Assembly: GCA_023014485.1 (NCBI GenBank) | Contig: JAJOZX010002357.1 | Span: 582,501-646,500, forward strand | Direction: 5' to 3' | Source of the DNA: Bathynomus jamesi | Lineage: Eukaryota > Arthropoda > Malacostraca > Isopoda > Cirolanidae | Length of the DNA stretch: 64,000 bases | Shown here: in pieces, positions 22,408 to 33,490 of the stretch | Numbering within the stretch: the stretch's first letter is position 1 | Layout of the letters: the number at the start of each line of letters is the position of its first letter | Position numbers and translations under genes: made by a program | Notes under the pieces: generated by a model | What the model saw: only the letters and a program-made list of their open reading frames with translations | Database searches by the model: none | Told to the model about the DNA's origin: nothing

Positions 22408-22819
22408 CGAAGACAAAAGTTGGACATTGTATAGGTTGGATATTGAGGATCGTGTAGCCATCGCCTACCCGCCCACGCCGTACCATCCGCGCCAGCCTGA
22501 CCGCCGCATCCCCTCGTCCGACCCGAATATTCACGACCCCCTGTTTATTTCTACAAATGAAGTGAAATGCAACAGCAGAAGGGCTCAATGGTTCAAGATC
22601 ACGATTTTCTCTCCTATAGTTACAGAGATTCAAGATCAAATAAACCTTGAGGATAGTCTCCCATACACACACTCCAAACCCAAAGTTGCTTACCTCAATT
22701 TATTAAACACTTGTCCAAAAGCTATCAACTTTAGTTCAACTACATTTTATATCATTGGCAAAGACTAAGTTATTTATCCTCATATTAGCTAACCTATACA
22801 ATGTCCAACTTTTGTCTCA
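22408..22819. mobile_element. piggyBac-type MITE, 412 bp
   Basis: Inverted ends of about 32 nt share GACAAAAGTTGGACATTGTA and then TAGGTT, flanked by TTAA on both sides (22404-22407 and 22820-22823), the piggyBac signature target. The interior is non-coding and includes an unusually GC-rich patch (22465-22530). It lies at the end of LINE reverse-transcriptase sequence. Confidence 0.72.
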
Positions 22820-22823
22820 TTAA

Positions 22824-23437
22824 GAGACGTAGTTAAACCACCAATATACACATTAAATAGCAGAGGAGAGAGCAAGAAACCCTGACTTAACCCACAGGAA
22901 AATCAAAACACTTAGACAAGTACATTACCCTACCTAACTGTAAAAGATTGACAAGTCTACCATAATTTCAATGTGTTTATGTACAAAGGAGCGTTCCTGG
23001 ACTTAAGTTTTTAAATAAAATATTGTGGTTCACTCCATCAGATGGTATGGTTATATCTAGGAAACAACTATAAATAGTTGAATTACTGTCAGTGTATTTA
23101 AATAAATCTCCTTCAGTACATAGACACAGATCAGTTGAGTGGTTTCGAGAAGGAGGTGGTGACAACAATAGCCTGTAATTATTGCTGGCTAGAATGTTCC
23201 CATATTTATCTTTGACAAGGAGTAAGATATATACCCTCAAATTCTACAGGAATATAACTACGAGTAAGTATGGCTGAGAAAAGAAATAAGATTTGCAGAT
23301 GCCTCATATCACTGACATATTTTAAATATTCATATGATTGTTCATCTATCCCTGAGGCAGAACCAGTTTTTAACTCTTTAACCAAACTCTTAATTTCAAG
23401 AAATGAGGTCCAGGTTTTTTCCTTGGAACCTCCCACA
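22824..23437 (-). pseudogene. LINE reverse transcriptase fragment (CR1/jockey-like)
   Basis: Minus-strand pieces in order: EIKSLVKELKTGSASGIDE (fingers, near 23400), FSAILTRSYIPVEFE (about 23270), a frame break, KDKYGNILASNNYR (palm entry, about 23200), DGVNHNILFKNLSPGT (motif A region; the usual F-D before RVNH is lost), and QGFLLSPLLFNVYI near 22870 (motif B, normally QGGVLSP). The catalytic FADD box was not found. The 3' part ends at the TTAA where the piggyBac-type MITE sits. It would have copied LINE RNA at the target site; now inert. Confidence 0.72.
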
Positions 23438-23689
23438 AGTGTTTCATTGCAGTCCCATGATTGAGGAATTCAAATTCTGAGTCCATATAAAAATTTAACA
23501 TTTCTTAATGAACTACCTAAGCCTTTAGCTTAACAAACTAATCCCCCCCCCCCCGCCCAAAAAACTTTTGTGTATAAGAACCCATTATTAAACGTTATGG
23601 CAAATCAATATTTATGTACATTTTAACCATTCTAATGATGAATGACGAGAATGGTTAAACTATTTGTAGTTGAGAAAGTTCATGTGTGA
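23438..23689. other. No gene; short poly-C tract
   Basis: Contains a run of ten C near 23545. Nothing else recognised. Confidence 0.5.
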
Positions 23690-23925
23690 GAGATAGGTTA
23701 AGTTTGATTATTTGTATTTATTTATTTTCCAGTTTAGGCTAGGTTAGGTTAGTTAGGTTAGGTTACTATAGTCTATATTCAACTAGTACTCCCCACATTA
23801 GGTTAGGTTAGGTCACTACTGTATATTCTATTACTCCCCACATTAGGTTAGGTTAGGTCACTACTGTATATTCTATTACTCCCCACATTAGATTAGGTTA
23901 GGTTAGGTTACTCTATATTAAACTT
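23690..23925. repeat. TTAGG-bearing 45-bp minisatellite
   Basis: Three to four units of about 45 nt, each with ACATTAGGTTAGGTTAGGT followed by CACTACTGTATATTC and TATTACTCCCC. The embedded words are the arthropod telomere motif, but the array is short and interspersed. Confidence 0.85.
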
Positions 23926-24692
23926 TTCTCATTTTTGGGGGCTGGCACCCCAACCTTTGGCAAAATTGTATCAGATTTAACATTATTCCATTCGATAACA
24001 GTAGAAGGTGTTTAAAACTGCACATAACATGATATTAACGTAAATGAAGTAAAAAACAACAAACTCTTAATTGTTCTGAACGTACAAAAGAATGGAGAAG
24101 CTGTAGTTGGTAGTACGATTCAGCTACTTACTTTGCTGTCACTCTAAAATAGTCGTTTCGAGTGGCACTGGCATTACGAACATTTTTTGTAACGGCGAAA
24201 TATAGTTGAAGACATTCTAAAAAGAAATATGGAAAACATATACAGTAAATTCAAATCTTTATTTTGTTTTAATACATGATATAACCGTTATTTCACGGCA
24301 ATTCGTTTTTCAGCGTTTTCAATTAAACATTCAATACCACTAAATTTCCGTGAAACCGATATATCATTTTTATCTTAATGAATCTGCAGTACATTTCATT
24401 TACTATCTACCACAATAAACTATACAGCTTCAGGATCTTCGCACGAAACACGTCTTCTTATCTGAAAGAATTAGAAAGTTATCCAAGGTTTTGGACAGAG
24501 TTGTCTCTCTTTAAAGTTTAGAGTCTGACGCTCAACGCAGCAACGTTGTGCATCAGAATTAGCACTGCATCGTATCTTAAAGAATGTTGAAATTCGTGAG
24601 GCACTTATTTTATTTTATTTCGTTTATTTATTTACTTATTTATTTATTTATTTATTGAGTTTTATTGCTTTTACGGCTCCTATTACTCGTTT
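23926..24692. other. No gene; distant short inverted repeat
   Basis: TGGCACTGGCATTACGA at 24162-24178 is perfectly inverted at 24936-24952, bracketing the small MITE below. A TTTA-rich run is at 24605-24658. Confidence 0.5.
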
Positions 24693-24696
24693 TTAA

Positions 24697-24864
24697 CACT
24701 TCAGTGCACGGATGCCGCATATTGCGTCATTCAGAAAACTTACGCGCGCGCATATAAATACAAATATAAATACAAGAAAATTGAATGTCCAATTTAAAAA
24801 ACAGCATTATAATTTGAAAATGTAAATGTAGCGACCGGGTAGGGGGGTCCCGCACACTAAAGTG
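24697..24864. mobile_element. piggyBac-type MITE, 168 bp
   Basis: Ends CACTTCAGTGCACGG and inverse (CCGCACACTAAAGTG), flanked by TTAA at 24693-24696 and 24865-24868. No coding content. Confidence 0.75.
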
Positions 24865-25061
24865 TTAATGTCGGGGAATAAAGACATCGACATGGTTGAA
24901 ATTAAACTGTCTTCACTTACTTGTCATTAACACTAATTTCTCGTAATGCCAGTGCCATGAGAAGAACTTGTTCTGAAATAACAGTAAAACTAGTGCGTAA
25001 AATGTACTATCACCGGCAATATTTCTCGATTCTTATTCTGAAATGTGGACGTGCACAGCCA

Positions 25062-25066
<5 letters not shown>

Positions 25067-25121
<55 letters not shown>
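25067..25121. repeat. (TA)n microsatellite
   Basis: About 27 TA units. Confidence 0.95.
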
Positions 25122-25124
<3 letters not shown>

Positions 25125-25202
25125 ACCCACAGACCGTGCATGGAACAAGGAACTCTTTTGGGAAAATTAAATCCACTATAGTTCGAATAAGTAATGGTAA
25201 AT

Positions 25203-25466
25203 GACAAATACTATAGTTTTTCTTTTTCATGATGTTAGCCCGATGTGGGCAACGGGTCACTCGCAAAGAGGCCACAAAATATAGTTTCCCTCACCAGCTA
25301 TCTGCCAAGCAGATAAGATCCAGCTTTGGGACAGGATCTAGGGTTTAGGGTCCTATCTGCTTGGCAGATAGCTGGTGAGGGAAGTTATATTTTGAGGCCT
25401 CTTTGCGAATGACCCGTTGCCCACGTCGGGCTAACATCATGAAAAATAAAAACTATAGTATTTGTC
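25203..25466. repeat. Foldback, arms ~115 nt
   Basis: GACAAATACTATAG at the left is inverted at the right. The arms contain GATGTTAGCCCGATGTGGGC and CAGCTATCTGCCAAGCAGAT, with a 30-nt centre (about 25318-25348). It directly abuts the 3' end of the RTE-like LINE. Non-coding. Confidence 0.82.
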
Positions 25467-25471
25467 TTTTA

Positions 25472-27265
25472 CTACTTAGGTCCCGTCCAGTTGCTGCTGG
25501 GTTGGGTCCCTTTGACGGCGTCTGTACCTCTCGCCATTGTCGCCAGCTCTCTCCAGCTCTTCTCGTCATTATCTTGTTTGAAGCTTTTCAGCCATGATGT
25601 TCTTGGGCGTCCTCTCGGGCTTGTCCCTCCTTCTCTTGCGTATAGACATCGTTTTGGAATTCTGTACTCCCTCATTCTTTCCACATGCTCGTACCATCTT
25701 CTTTGAATATCTTTTACTGTTTCTTCTGTTGTTATTTTCACGTTAGTCCTATTCCTTATTTCCACGTTGGTGATTCTGTCTATCCATCTCACGTTATATA
25801 TCCTTCTTAAGCAATGCATCTCAAATGCATTTATTTTCCTTCTCTCCTTTACCCTTAAATCCAGCTCTCTGAGCCGTATAATACGACTGGGAGCACTATT
25901 GTTTCATGGAGTCTAACTTTCAGTTGGGTTGTAATTTGATTGTCTTTCCATAATTTGCCTAGTTTGTTCATTACTTCATATCCTAGTTTTAATCTCTCTG
26001 CTATTGTTCTGTATGTATTGTTCTCCTTAGTGAAGTAAGCTCCTGGGTATTTAAATTCCCTCACTTGTTTGATTTGCCCTGCTTCCAGTTCCAATCTTAC
26101 TTCCTCCTCCCCTCTTCCTATTTTCATTACTTTTGTCTTTTCAACGTTTATTGACAGCTTGTATTTGTTACATGTTTCCTCAACTCTTTTAAGCATTTCC
26201 CTGGCTTCTTCCTCCGACTCCGTAAACAATACGATATCATCGGCACATCTGAGATCTGTGATGCTTTCTCCTCCTATTTTTATCACTCCTTCGTGTTCCG
26301 TTAGCGCTTCCTTCATTACTGCTTCCAGGAGCAGATTGAAGAGGTGGAGGGGGGGGGGGGAAGAGGACAACCCTGAATTACACCTTTCTCTGTTGCAAAC
26401 GGTTCTGTTATTATACTTCCTTTCCTTACTGTTGCGTTTGTCTTTGCATATAACCTTTGGGTCAGTGCCACTACTATTCTTTCCTCGAATCGTCCTTGCT
26501 TTAATACCTGCACCAAACCCTCCATCCACACCGAGTCAAAGGCCTGTTTAAAATCTATGAATACATAGACGGTGTCCTTGCCATGTTCCCATCTTTTCTC
26601 AGCTATTTGTCTGATTCAGAATATCTGATCAGCCGTTCCTCTGTTCTTTCTAAACCCTGCTTCTTCTGAAAGAACCTCCTCCCCCCTAGGGTTTATTCTG
26701 TGTTGTAGGGTCTTTGCCATCGCCTTGTAGGCGTGTGATAGTAGACATATTGGCCTATAGTTTCCACATATCGTTATGTCCCCCTTTATGTGTATTGGGA
26801 CAATTACACCCTGTTGCCAGTCTTCTGGTATTTCTCCTCCCTCTAGGGCCCGGTGTATCAAAGTTGTGAGCCATTTCACTACATGCTCATCTCCTGCCTT
26901 AAGCAGTTCTCCTTGTAGGTCATCGGCAATGTGCTATCTTATCTCGCTTTGTAGAATTGGCGACGTCTCCTCCATGTTACCTCTCCACTCCAACTCTGGG
27001 AATTGTTCGAGGTTTACTGGTTCACCACTTCTTCGGAAGACTTCTTGATAGTATTCTTTCCATATTCTCTTTCCTCTTTAACGGCGGTTATACCTCCTCT
27101 CTCATTTCTTCTTACATTGGTTTGGCTTGGTATTACGTGCAATTTCTTTGACTGTTTTGTAAAGTTCTCTAGAACTTCCCGTGCGAAAGCTTATCTCACA
27201 CTTGTCGCATTTCTCCTCTATCCATCTTTTCTTTCCCTGCATAGGCGATTAACTTCTTTCTCTTC
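25472..27265 (-). pseudogene. RTE-like LINE, reverse transcriptase region
   Basis: Minus strand, 5'-truncated non-LTR retrotransposon. Order on that strand: a linker with KERWKEYYQEVFRRSGEPV-like sequence (about 27070), ADDLQGELLKAGDE, then RALEGGEIPEDWQQGVIVPI and CGNYRPICLLSHAYK (fingers/palm, 26750-26850), EEAGFRKNRGTADQIF, motif B region broken near 26360, LRCADDIVLF (catalytic box, CADD instead of YADD, about 26250), NVEKTKVMKI, LKLGYEVMNKLGKLW, and the C-terminal ERMREYRIPKRCLYAREGG and PRGRPRTSWL typical of RTE-type elements. Several frameshifts and a poly-G expansion near 26342. Non-functional. The CR1-like element lies directly upstream. Confidence 0.85.
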
Positions 27266-28293
27266 GTAGCCGTTTGTGGTGCTCTATGTTTACTTGTTAT
27301 AATGTTATAATGTTTCACACCAACAAAGACCCTAGGATCCACTCATGGCTGGTCTACCTAACTGTGGTTGTAGTTGTGTATTGCGCATGTCCTCCGTGGT
27401 GGCGGATGGGACCTACAATTTTACGTGGGTTCCGAACCACAAAAACCTTAATTTTACTACCTTTAACTATACCCAATCTATCAACATACGCGTCTAATCG
27501 ATTTTTAAACATGTTTATAGACGTGCTACTAATTACTTCTACCGGCAAACTATTCCAGCTATTTACTATTCTATGCGTAAAAAAGTTTTTGGCAACTGCT
27601 GTCTCGAATCTTCTACTTGTCAACTTACACCCATTATTTCTAGTTCTATTATATTGTGATATTTCGAAAAAGCTATCTCTATTTACATAATGAAACCCAT
27701 TCATGATTTTAAAAACCTGAATTAGATCACCCCTTAGCCTCCTTGTCTCGAGTGTAGTCAATTTTAATTCCATAAGCCTATCCTCGTACGACTTCGACCT
27801 AAGCGACGGAATCATCTTGGTTGCTCGTCTTTGAACTCTTTCGATTTTATCTATATCTTTGCGCATATGCGAATTCCAAAATTGGATCGCGTACTCCAAA
27901 TGGGGTCTAACTAATGATTTATAAAGAGGAACAATAATATCGCGCGATTTGTACTCAAAATTCCTAGCTATAAAACCTTTCACCTTGTTCGCTTTATTGA
28001 CCGCTGCTATACTTTGTTTCGCTACTTTTAAATCATGCAAGGTCTTTTTCCTGTTCTACGCTTGTCAACTTCTTCCCTGACATATATACGCAAAATTACC
28101 GTTACGTGAACCTATATGTAAAATTTTGCACTTATCGACGTTAAATCTCATTTGCTATGTGACTGACCAATCAACGATTTTGTTCAGATCTTCCTGGATT
28201 TTACATCTGTCTTCATCATTAATTGCCCTACCACCCAACTTCGTGTCATCCGCAAACTTTGAAACTGTACTGACTAGATTGACATCTAAATCG

Positions 28294-28296
<3 letters not shown>

Positions 28297-28346
<50 letters not shown>
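28297..28346. repeat. (TA)n tract inside the LINE reverse transcriptase
   Basis: About 24 TA units lie between the codons for LLFLIY and INDLD, where the normal coding sequence is the short ATTTACATTAAC-like stretch. The tract looks grown in place. Confidence 0.85.
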
Positions 28347-29690
28347 AGAAAAAGCAAGGGGCCCAATACAGAACCCTGAGGAACGCCGCTCGCTACATTA
28401 GCCCAAGACGACTCCGCTCCATCAACGACCACCCTCTGTTTCGTACCTCGCAACCAGTCTTCTATCCAATTTATTACTACGCCCCTGATTCCATGAGCCT
28501 TAGTTTTTTTCAACGAGTATTTTGTGTGGTACGGTGTCAAACGCTTTTTGAAAATCTAAATATACTACATCTACCGCCCGATGACTATCGTAAACTTCAA
28601 CCACGCTTTGAAAAAATTCTAAAAGATTAGTTAAGCAAAATTTGTTTCGCCTAAAACCATGCTGCATATTTCAAACCAAGTTATGCAATTCTAAGTGTTC
28701 GCCTATACGATCCCTAATTATTGATTCCAGTGCTTACCTACAACAGACGTTAAACTGATTGGCCTATAATTTTCCGCCGCACCTTATCGCCTTTCTTAAA
28801 AATAAATGTTACACTTGCTAACTTCAAATTATCTGGTACGCACCCCTCAGAAATAGACGCATTAAAAATCTTTGTTAGCGGCACAAGAATGCTTTCTTTT
28901 AATTTTTTTAGTTGTTTGGGATATATGGAATCCGGCCCCGGTGATTTACACATTTTCATTTTATCAATATAGTGCATTACCTCCTCTTCACTTACCACAA
29001 TATTATCTAAAGTATTACTACTGTCAAAAGGTATTATGTCTGTAGGGATATTCGTACAGCTTCTATTGTAAAACCGAACGTAAAAAATTCGTTTAGCAGG
29101 GTAGCCATTTGTTTGTTTTCAGAAACTAGCTCTCCTTCAGGACTTTTCAACAGCTCCAAGACACTCTTCACTGGATTCCTATTATTGACGTATTGAAAGA
29201 ATCGCTTGGGGTTTTCTTTGCTGTCATGAGCTATGTAGACTTCAAAATTACGCTTGGGCTTTTTTATTACGCTTTTCGCTTCACGCCTTAGAGATATGTA
29301 GTTGTTTCGTAACCACAAATTGTCTATGTCGCACTTATGTAGCCTGTAAGATCTATCTCTACCCCATATAATATCCCCTACTCAAGAAGTAAACCACAAG
29401 GGCTTATTATTTACTTTCGCATGCTTAATCATGTACGGTACACATTCCTCATTTATAGTCTTAAATACTGTTTCAAACGATTCCCATAATATTTTTGCGT
29501 TGGAGATTCCCATTACGGTTTCCCAATTGACGTGTGACAATTCATTTCTAAATTTACAAAAACCTGCGTGCTGGAAGTTAGGAATTTTAGTCGAGTTAGC
29601 TGGTTTCGAGTGACTTACTGAGAGGACGAACTCTACCATATTGTGATCGCTATTGCTTAACGGTTCTATTACTTCAAGATCAGTGATTAG

Positions 29691-29916
29691 CAGTGGCGGC
29701 TCGTCGGTAGGCACTGCGGAACTGCAGTACCCCTAAATTTTTTATGTACAATTGAAATGATCAAGAACAATATAAGGATGAGCTCACTGAATAACTTTTT
29801 CAATAACTTTTGAAACTTTTATTCATTGCTCAATGCTCATCCTTTTATTTCAGTAATTATTTCAACCCATTCTTAGAGACAGCACCCCTAGAATTTTTAG
29901 TCACGAGCCGCCACTG
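29691..29916. mobile_element. hAT-type MITE nested in CR1 ORF2, 226 bp
   Basis: Ends CAGTGGCGGCTCGTC and inverse (GAGCCGCCACTG), flanked by a perfect 8-bp duplication GTGATTAG (29683-29690, 29917-29924). Taking it out with one duplication rejoins the endonuclease frame (RLIT to DLEV). Interior non-coding, with short inner inverted segments (AGGATGAGC / GCTCATCC). Confidence 0.93.
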
Positions 29917-30565
29917 GTGATTAGCCTATCGTCCGTAGTTATTACTAAATCTAAAATACTGTCCAACCTCGTAGGTTCCCCAACCTTTTGAATAAGAAAG
30001 CTATCCTCGAGAAAATTAACTAAACGATTACCTTCCGCGTCTCCCTGCATTATATCGTAATCCACGTTGGCGCAATTAAAGTCACCCATAACTAAGGCCT
30101 GCTCACTACCTATTATTCTCTTAAGTTCACGATATAACGCTTCGTCCGTATCAGCTGTTTGATCACTGGGCCTATATATAATGGTAACAAGAAGTTTGAA
30201 ATCGTTCAATTTAAATTCTGCTGTAGTCGAATCTATTGGTTCTGGAATTCTGTGCTTTAATTCTATAACGTTCGCAGTATTATCTTTGATACACAACATT
30301 ACACCGCTTCCTCGCCTACCTATTCTGGTTTTAACAAAAAGTCTATAACCTCTAATTTCATACTCCCCTACAAAGTCACGTATTTCAGTGCTAAGCCACG
30401 ATTCATTTATCGCAATTAAATCAGTCTTTACACGCAATTAAAGAAAAAAAATCGTTTATTTTATTTCGTAGGCTACAAGCATTTAAGGATAGAACTTTCA
30501 AATTGTTTGAACCGCAATACCTTCGCGTGCGCAAGGGAATTTTAAGGAAATTACGCGGCGACTGT

Positions 30566-31171
30566 TCAAGTTAGGCCAGCCTGAAAAAAAGAAACAGTAT
30601 TACGAAATACTCTTCCTAAACGCGCAGCTCCAACGTCATTAAGGTGAAGTCCATCTCCGAGGAACAAGTCCCTCCTGCCGTAGAAACTACTCCAAAAATT
30701 CGCAAAATGCTCTCCTTCCTGTTGACAAAGTGACTTTAGGTTATTGTTAATATAGGTCGCCTTGCTGTAGAACTCGTTACGTTGGATAATTCGAGGAAGT
30801 ATACGTGTTAAAACAATTTTATTAGTTTTTTCCTTTAGTCGCTGTAGTAAGTCCCTGTACCTAGCCAGCAGCTCTTCCGATCTAGAATTTAGAACGTTAT
30901 TAGTACCAACGTGAATAACATACGTTGTGTCCTCAGAGGTTCCGTCTGTAAAAAAATCAAGGATCAATGAAAGAAAGCCACCCTCAGCCTTCTTTAGTTA
31001 GCTTTCTTCAAGCCTCACTCTGGCCTCCCTCTCACGCTGTAGTTCGTTCCTCAGCAATTCTATGTTTGAGCACCACCTGCAAACTAACTGATCATTATTA
31101 TTAGCGAAATTAAACGCGTAAGCAGCAAACTTTCCTTCACAGCTACTGCAAGTACTTGACGGGGGTGCCAT
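30566..31171 (-). pseudogene. CR1-like ORF1 (CxxC + SGNH esterase-like)
   Basis: Starts at ATG 31171 (minus): MAPPSSTCSSCEGKF, then CRWCSNIELL gives two CxxC pairs, followed by a charged coiled-coil-like helix (ELQREREARVRLEES). A stop at 30998-31000 lies in a 45-bp insert; the frame is the same beyond it and runs to 30566: YVIHVGTNNVLN, LLARYRDLLQRLKEK, VLTRILPR, LGDGLHLNDVGAARLGR. GTNN and DGxHLN are the Gly/Asn and Asp-His blocks of SGNH-type esterases found in CR1 ORF1, thought to help the RNP act on membranes or lipids. The first 58 codons were read directly. Confidence 0.82.
30961..31005. repeat. 45-bp foldback-end remnant in CR1 ORF1
   Basis: Matches 44 of 45 bases of the left end of the foldback at 37555 (GGATCAATGAAAGAAAGCC ... 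CTTCTTTAGTTAGCTTT). Its length is a multiple of three, so the ORF1 frame is kept, but it brings a TAA stop. Confidence 0.8.
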
Positions 31172-31589
31172 GCTATTAACTAATTAAAAAACGAGCGTTT
31201 GGAAATTAATATCGACTTAATAATAGTAATCTAATAACGACGTACGTCTCCTAGAATAAGTAAGGAGCAATTAATAAATGAAACGTAGGTCAACCGCGTG
31301 CTTATTGTGGCGTCACCTGCGCAAGCCCGCAAATTTTCTTCAAACGCAGAAACAGGTCCCTGTAACTCAAATTTATACTAAATGAATATATACTTAATTA
31401 AGCTACCGACGAAGGTTCTGGAAAAGAAAAAGTATTAATAAAGATGGATAAAAAAAAAAGAAGAAAACTTATCTGTCCACAATTCGGCCGACTTTTTTCC
31501 CTTTTTCCCTTTTTTTTCCCCACGGACGATGACCACACCCTACCTGATGATATTCCTCGTAACCTCGGAGCAGTTCCGTACGTTGGTTT
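31172..31589. other. LINE 5' flank, no gene
   Basis: Probably includes the CR1 5' UTR (to about 31380), then unassigned sequence. Confidence 0.4.
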
Positions 31590-32357
31590 CTCTTCACACA
31601 AAGGTCAAGCTGGTGGCCCCGCCTCTAGGCCTGGCTTCGTGGAGGAGCGAGTTGCTCTCTTGCGCTCTCCACCATACTTAGCCAGGTACACCCCGCTCAT
31701 ACGGTAACGTCCTGAGCCAGGCATCTGGTCTTCTTTTGAAGACTTCAACTTTGACCCCTGTCACGTTCCTCAGTTCCTTTGGAAGATGGTTGAAAAGTAT
31801 CGGCCCCCTAACAATCAAGCTGTTTTCCTTCAGTGTTCAGGAGAACACTTGGGATATATATAATATATAAATATTTGGAAACACGACACATTCTGCCTTT
31901 CCTATTTTCCAGTGTTGTTTGGATGGTAATTGGGTTTAGTTTGAGGTTTGGTACCAGTTTTTCAATCATTTTCCATGTATATAGTATTATGGTACACCTT
32001 TCTCTCTCTTCTTCTTTCCAGGGAGTACAGATTTAGTTTACGTAGTTTTTCCCAATAGTTGAGTTCTTTGCATCCATCGATCTTGGCTGTGAAATGTGTC
32101 TCTATATCTTCTAGTTTATTAATTTCTTCCTTCTTGTATGGGGACGTCAAGACTGAACAGTATTCAAGTTTTGGTATGATCAGTATTTTCAACAGGGGAG
32201 TCATTACTGTCTTATCCCTTCTTTTAAAGGTTCTTATTACCTGACCCGCGACTCTTTTTGCTTTGTTTATCGCTATCTGATTTTGTGTCTCGAATTAAAC
32301 ATCATCGGTCATTATAACCCCCAAATCTATCGCTTTCGTGCTTCTCTGAATTTCCTG

Positions 32358-32365
<8 letters not shown>
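31590..32365 (-). pseudogene. LINE-3 reverse transcriptase C-terminus (copy 1)
   Basis: Minus strand: TPLLKILIIPKLEYCSVLTS, PYKKEEINKLEDIETHFTAK, KELNYWEKLRKLNLYSLERR, a frame break, then RGPILFNHLPKELRNVTG and FKRRPDAWLRTLPYERG. This is the thumb and C-terminal region of a CR1/L2-type LINE, distinct from the CR1 element next to it. 5'-truncated at a (TA)n tract. A second copy lies at 48.4-48.85 kb, also minus. Confidence 0.75.

Positions 32366-32416
<51 letters not shown>
32366..32416. repeat. (TA)n microsatellite
   Basis: About 25 units at the 5' break point of LINE-3. Confidence 0.95.
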
Positions 32417-32417
<1 letters not shown>

Positions 32418-33049
32418 GTTTATTAAGAGGGAAAATGGCACTGAAAATATTTATGGATTTGTTACAGATCGGAAACCCTATACCACAGAGCTAAGTTTCG
32501 CTAGTCTTAAAAATGCTGTAGTAGACCACATTTTTAAATAATAAAGTTGTGCTTCACAAAGAAGTGTTTTGTTATGTAGGAAAGAGGGGGCTAAAGGCGA
32601 GCGTCCACAAAAGTGACCCCTCCACAGAAGACGGAGAGGCAAAAACAAGGTCTCCAAGGCTCAATGATGCCGTTTTTCTTTTTTTTTATATAAATTTTGA
32701 AAAGGTTGTGTAGTGTGTAAGATGCATGTATGCGTAGTGAGGAATAGAGGGAGAAGTGTGTTTGAGAGCATGCTGGACTACTCACAGGGTTGATGAGACA
32801 CGGAAAAAGATCATCTATGGAGGACAATGACTGGAGAAATGGGAGTTCCAACACTCCGTGACTCCTGCCTAACACCCACCCCGGAGTACTTCCCTGGTCG
32901 TTTTAGGTGTCTACAATCTCCTCCTAGTTATGCTCTATCAAATGTAAAAAGAGTGTAATTTATATGCAAAAGTTTTAAAGTTTAAAAAATAAGTCAAGAG
33001 CATAACAACATCGATACATCAATCTTGTGTTTTAAAGATGGTTTTTCAA
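32417..33049. other. No gene; small dispersed repeat
   Basis: 32581-32645 (GGGGGCTAAAGGCGAGCGT, AAAGTGACCCCTCCACAGAAG in two pieces) resembles 61781-61845. Nothing else recognised. Confidence 0.45.
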
Positions 33050-33490
33050 CCAGAAAGAAACTTACATTCTATACAAGGTTTAATTAAAAATCTTGGTTCA
33101 ATGTTGAAAAGTAAGGTTGATGTAACAGACACTTTGAAAATACGCTGATAAAAAGAAAATTCATTATATTTTTATAAATTCACTTTATAACTAAATCGTT
33201 ATGTCAGTCTTGTGACTCTAAGCTCGTTTATTAATCTGAAATCCATATTTGTTGTATTTCAAATTGTGATGTTAATAGTGTTGTAAAATCATATTTTAAT
33301 GCTACAAGAAACTGCTGAAACGGAATATTGGATTGGCCCCTCTTTGTTTCACATTTTACGTCAGCATTACTTCCAAATTGTTGTGACATTTTTCTGACTC
33401 TCAGAAAGTCCGTGTTGATACAACTCTAAGTCAACAATGTATCACCATCAACTAACGTCACCGTCATCATTATTTAATCGGCTTCTTTTT
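33050..33490 (+). repeat. Dispersed ~430-bp repeat (copy 1)
   Basis: Aligns along its length with 36990-37430 in the same orientation: AAAGAAAATTCATT, CACTTTATAA, TTATGTCA-TCT-GTGAC, TGCTGAAA-GGAATATTG, ACTTCCAAAT-GTT follow in the same order. No coding content; no terminal structure identified. Confidence 0.6.

Larger units (their letters stand above)
27354..30545 (-). pseudogene. CR1-like ORF2 (endonuclease + reverse transcriptase)
   Basis: Apurinic-type endonuclease: LSLNACSLRNKIND start, DLIAINESWLS (catalytic Glu), RGSGVMLCI, VTIIYRPSD, GDFNCANVDYD (Asp/Asn), LDLVITTDD and, beyond the MITE, SDHNMVEF (catalytic His). Reverse transcriptase: KSPGPDSIYPKQLK, SGVPQGSVLGPLLFLIY (motif B), KFADDTKL (catalytic FADD, about 28250), MRFNVDKCKILHIG, then thumb LVRPHLEYAIQFWNSHMRKD, ERVQRRATKMIP and RLRGDLIQVFKIMNG. 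It would nick DNA and reverse-transcribe LINE RNA. Broken by the MITE, a frameshift near 30440, a stop after DWSVT and others; all key catalytic residues are still recognisable, so decay is fairly recent. Confidence 0.88.
27290..31175 (-). mobile_element. CR1-like LINE, nearly full length
   Basis: About 3.9 kb on the minus strand with both CR1-type ORFs: ORF1 (30566-31171, CxxC plus esterase-like) and ORF2 (27354 to about 30545, endonuclease plus reverse transcriptase). Its 3' end (GTGGTTCGGAACCC, GTAGGTCCC) is shared with SINE family B. Three later events disrupt it: a hAT MITE (29691-29916), a foldback-end remnant (30961-31005) and a (TA)n expansion (28297-28346). Confidence 0.88.

Noticed and set aside
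26069..26551. 160-codon plus-strand frame
   Set aside because: Shadow of the RTE-like reverse transcriptase on the minus strand.
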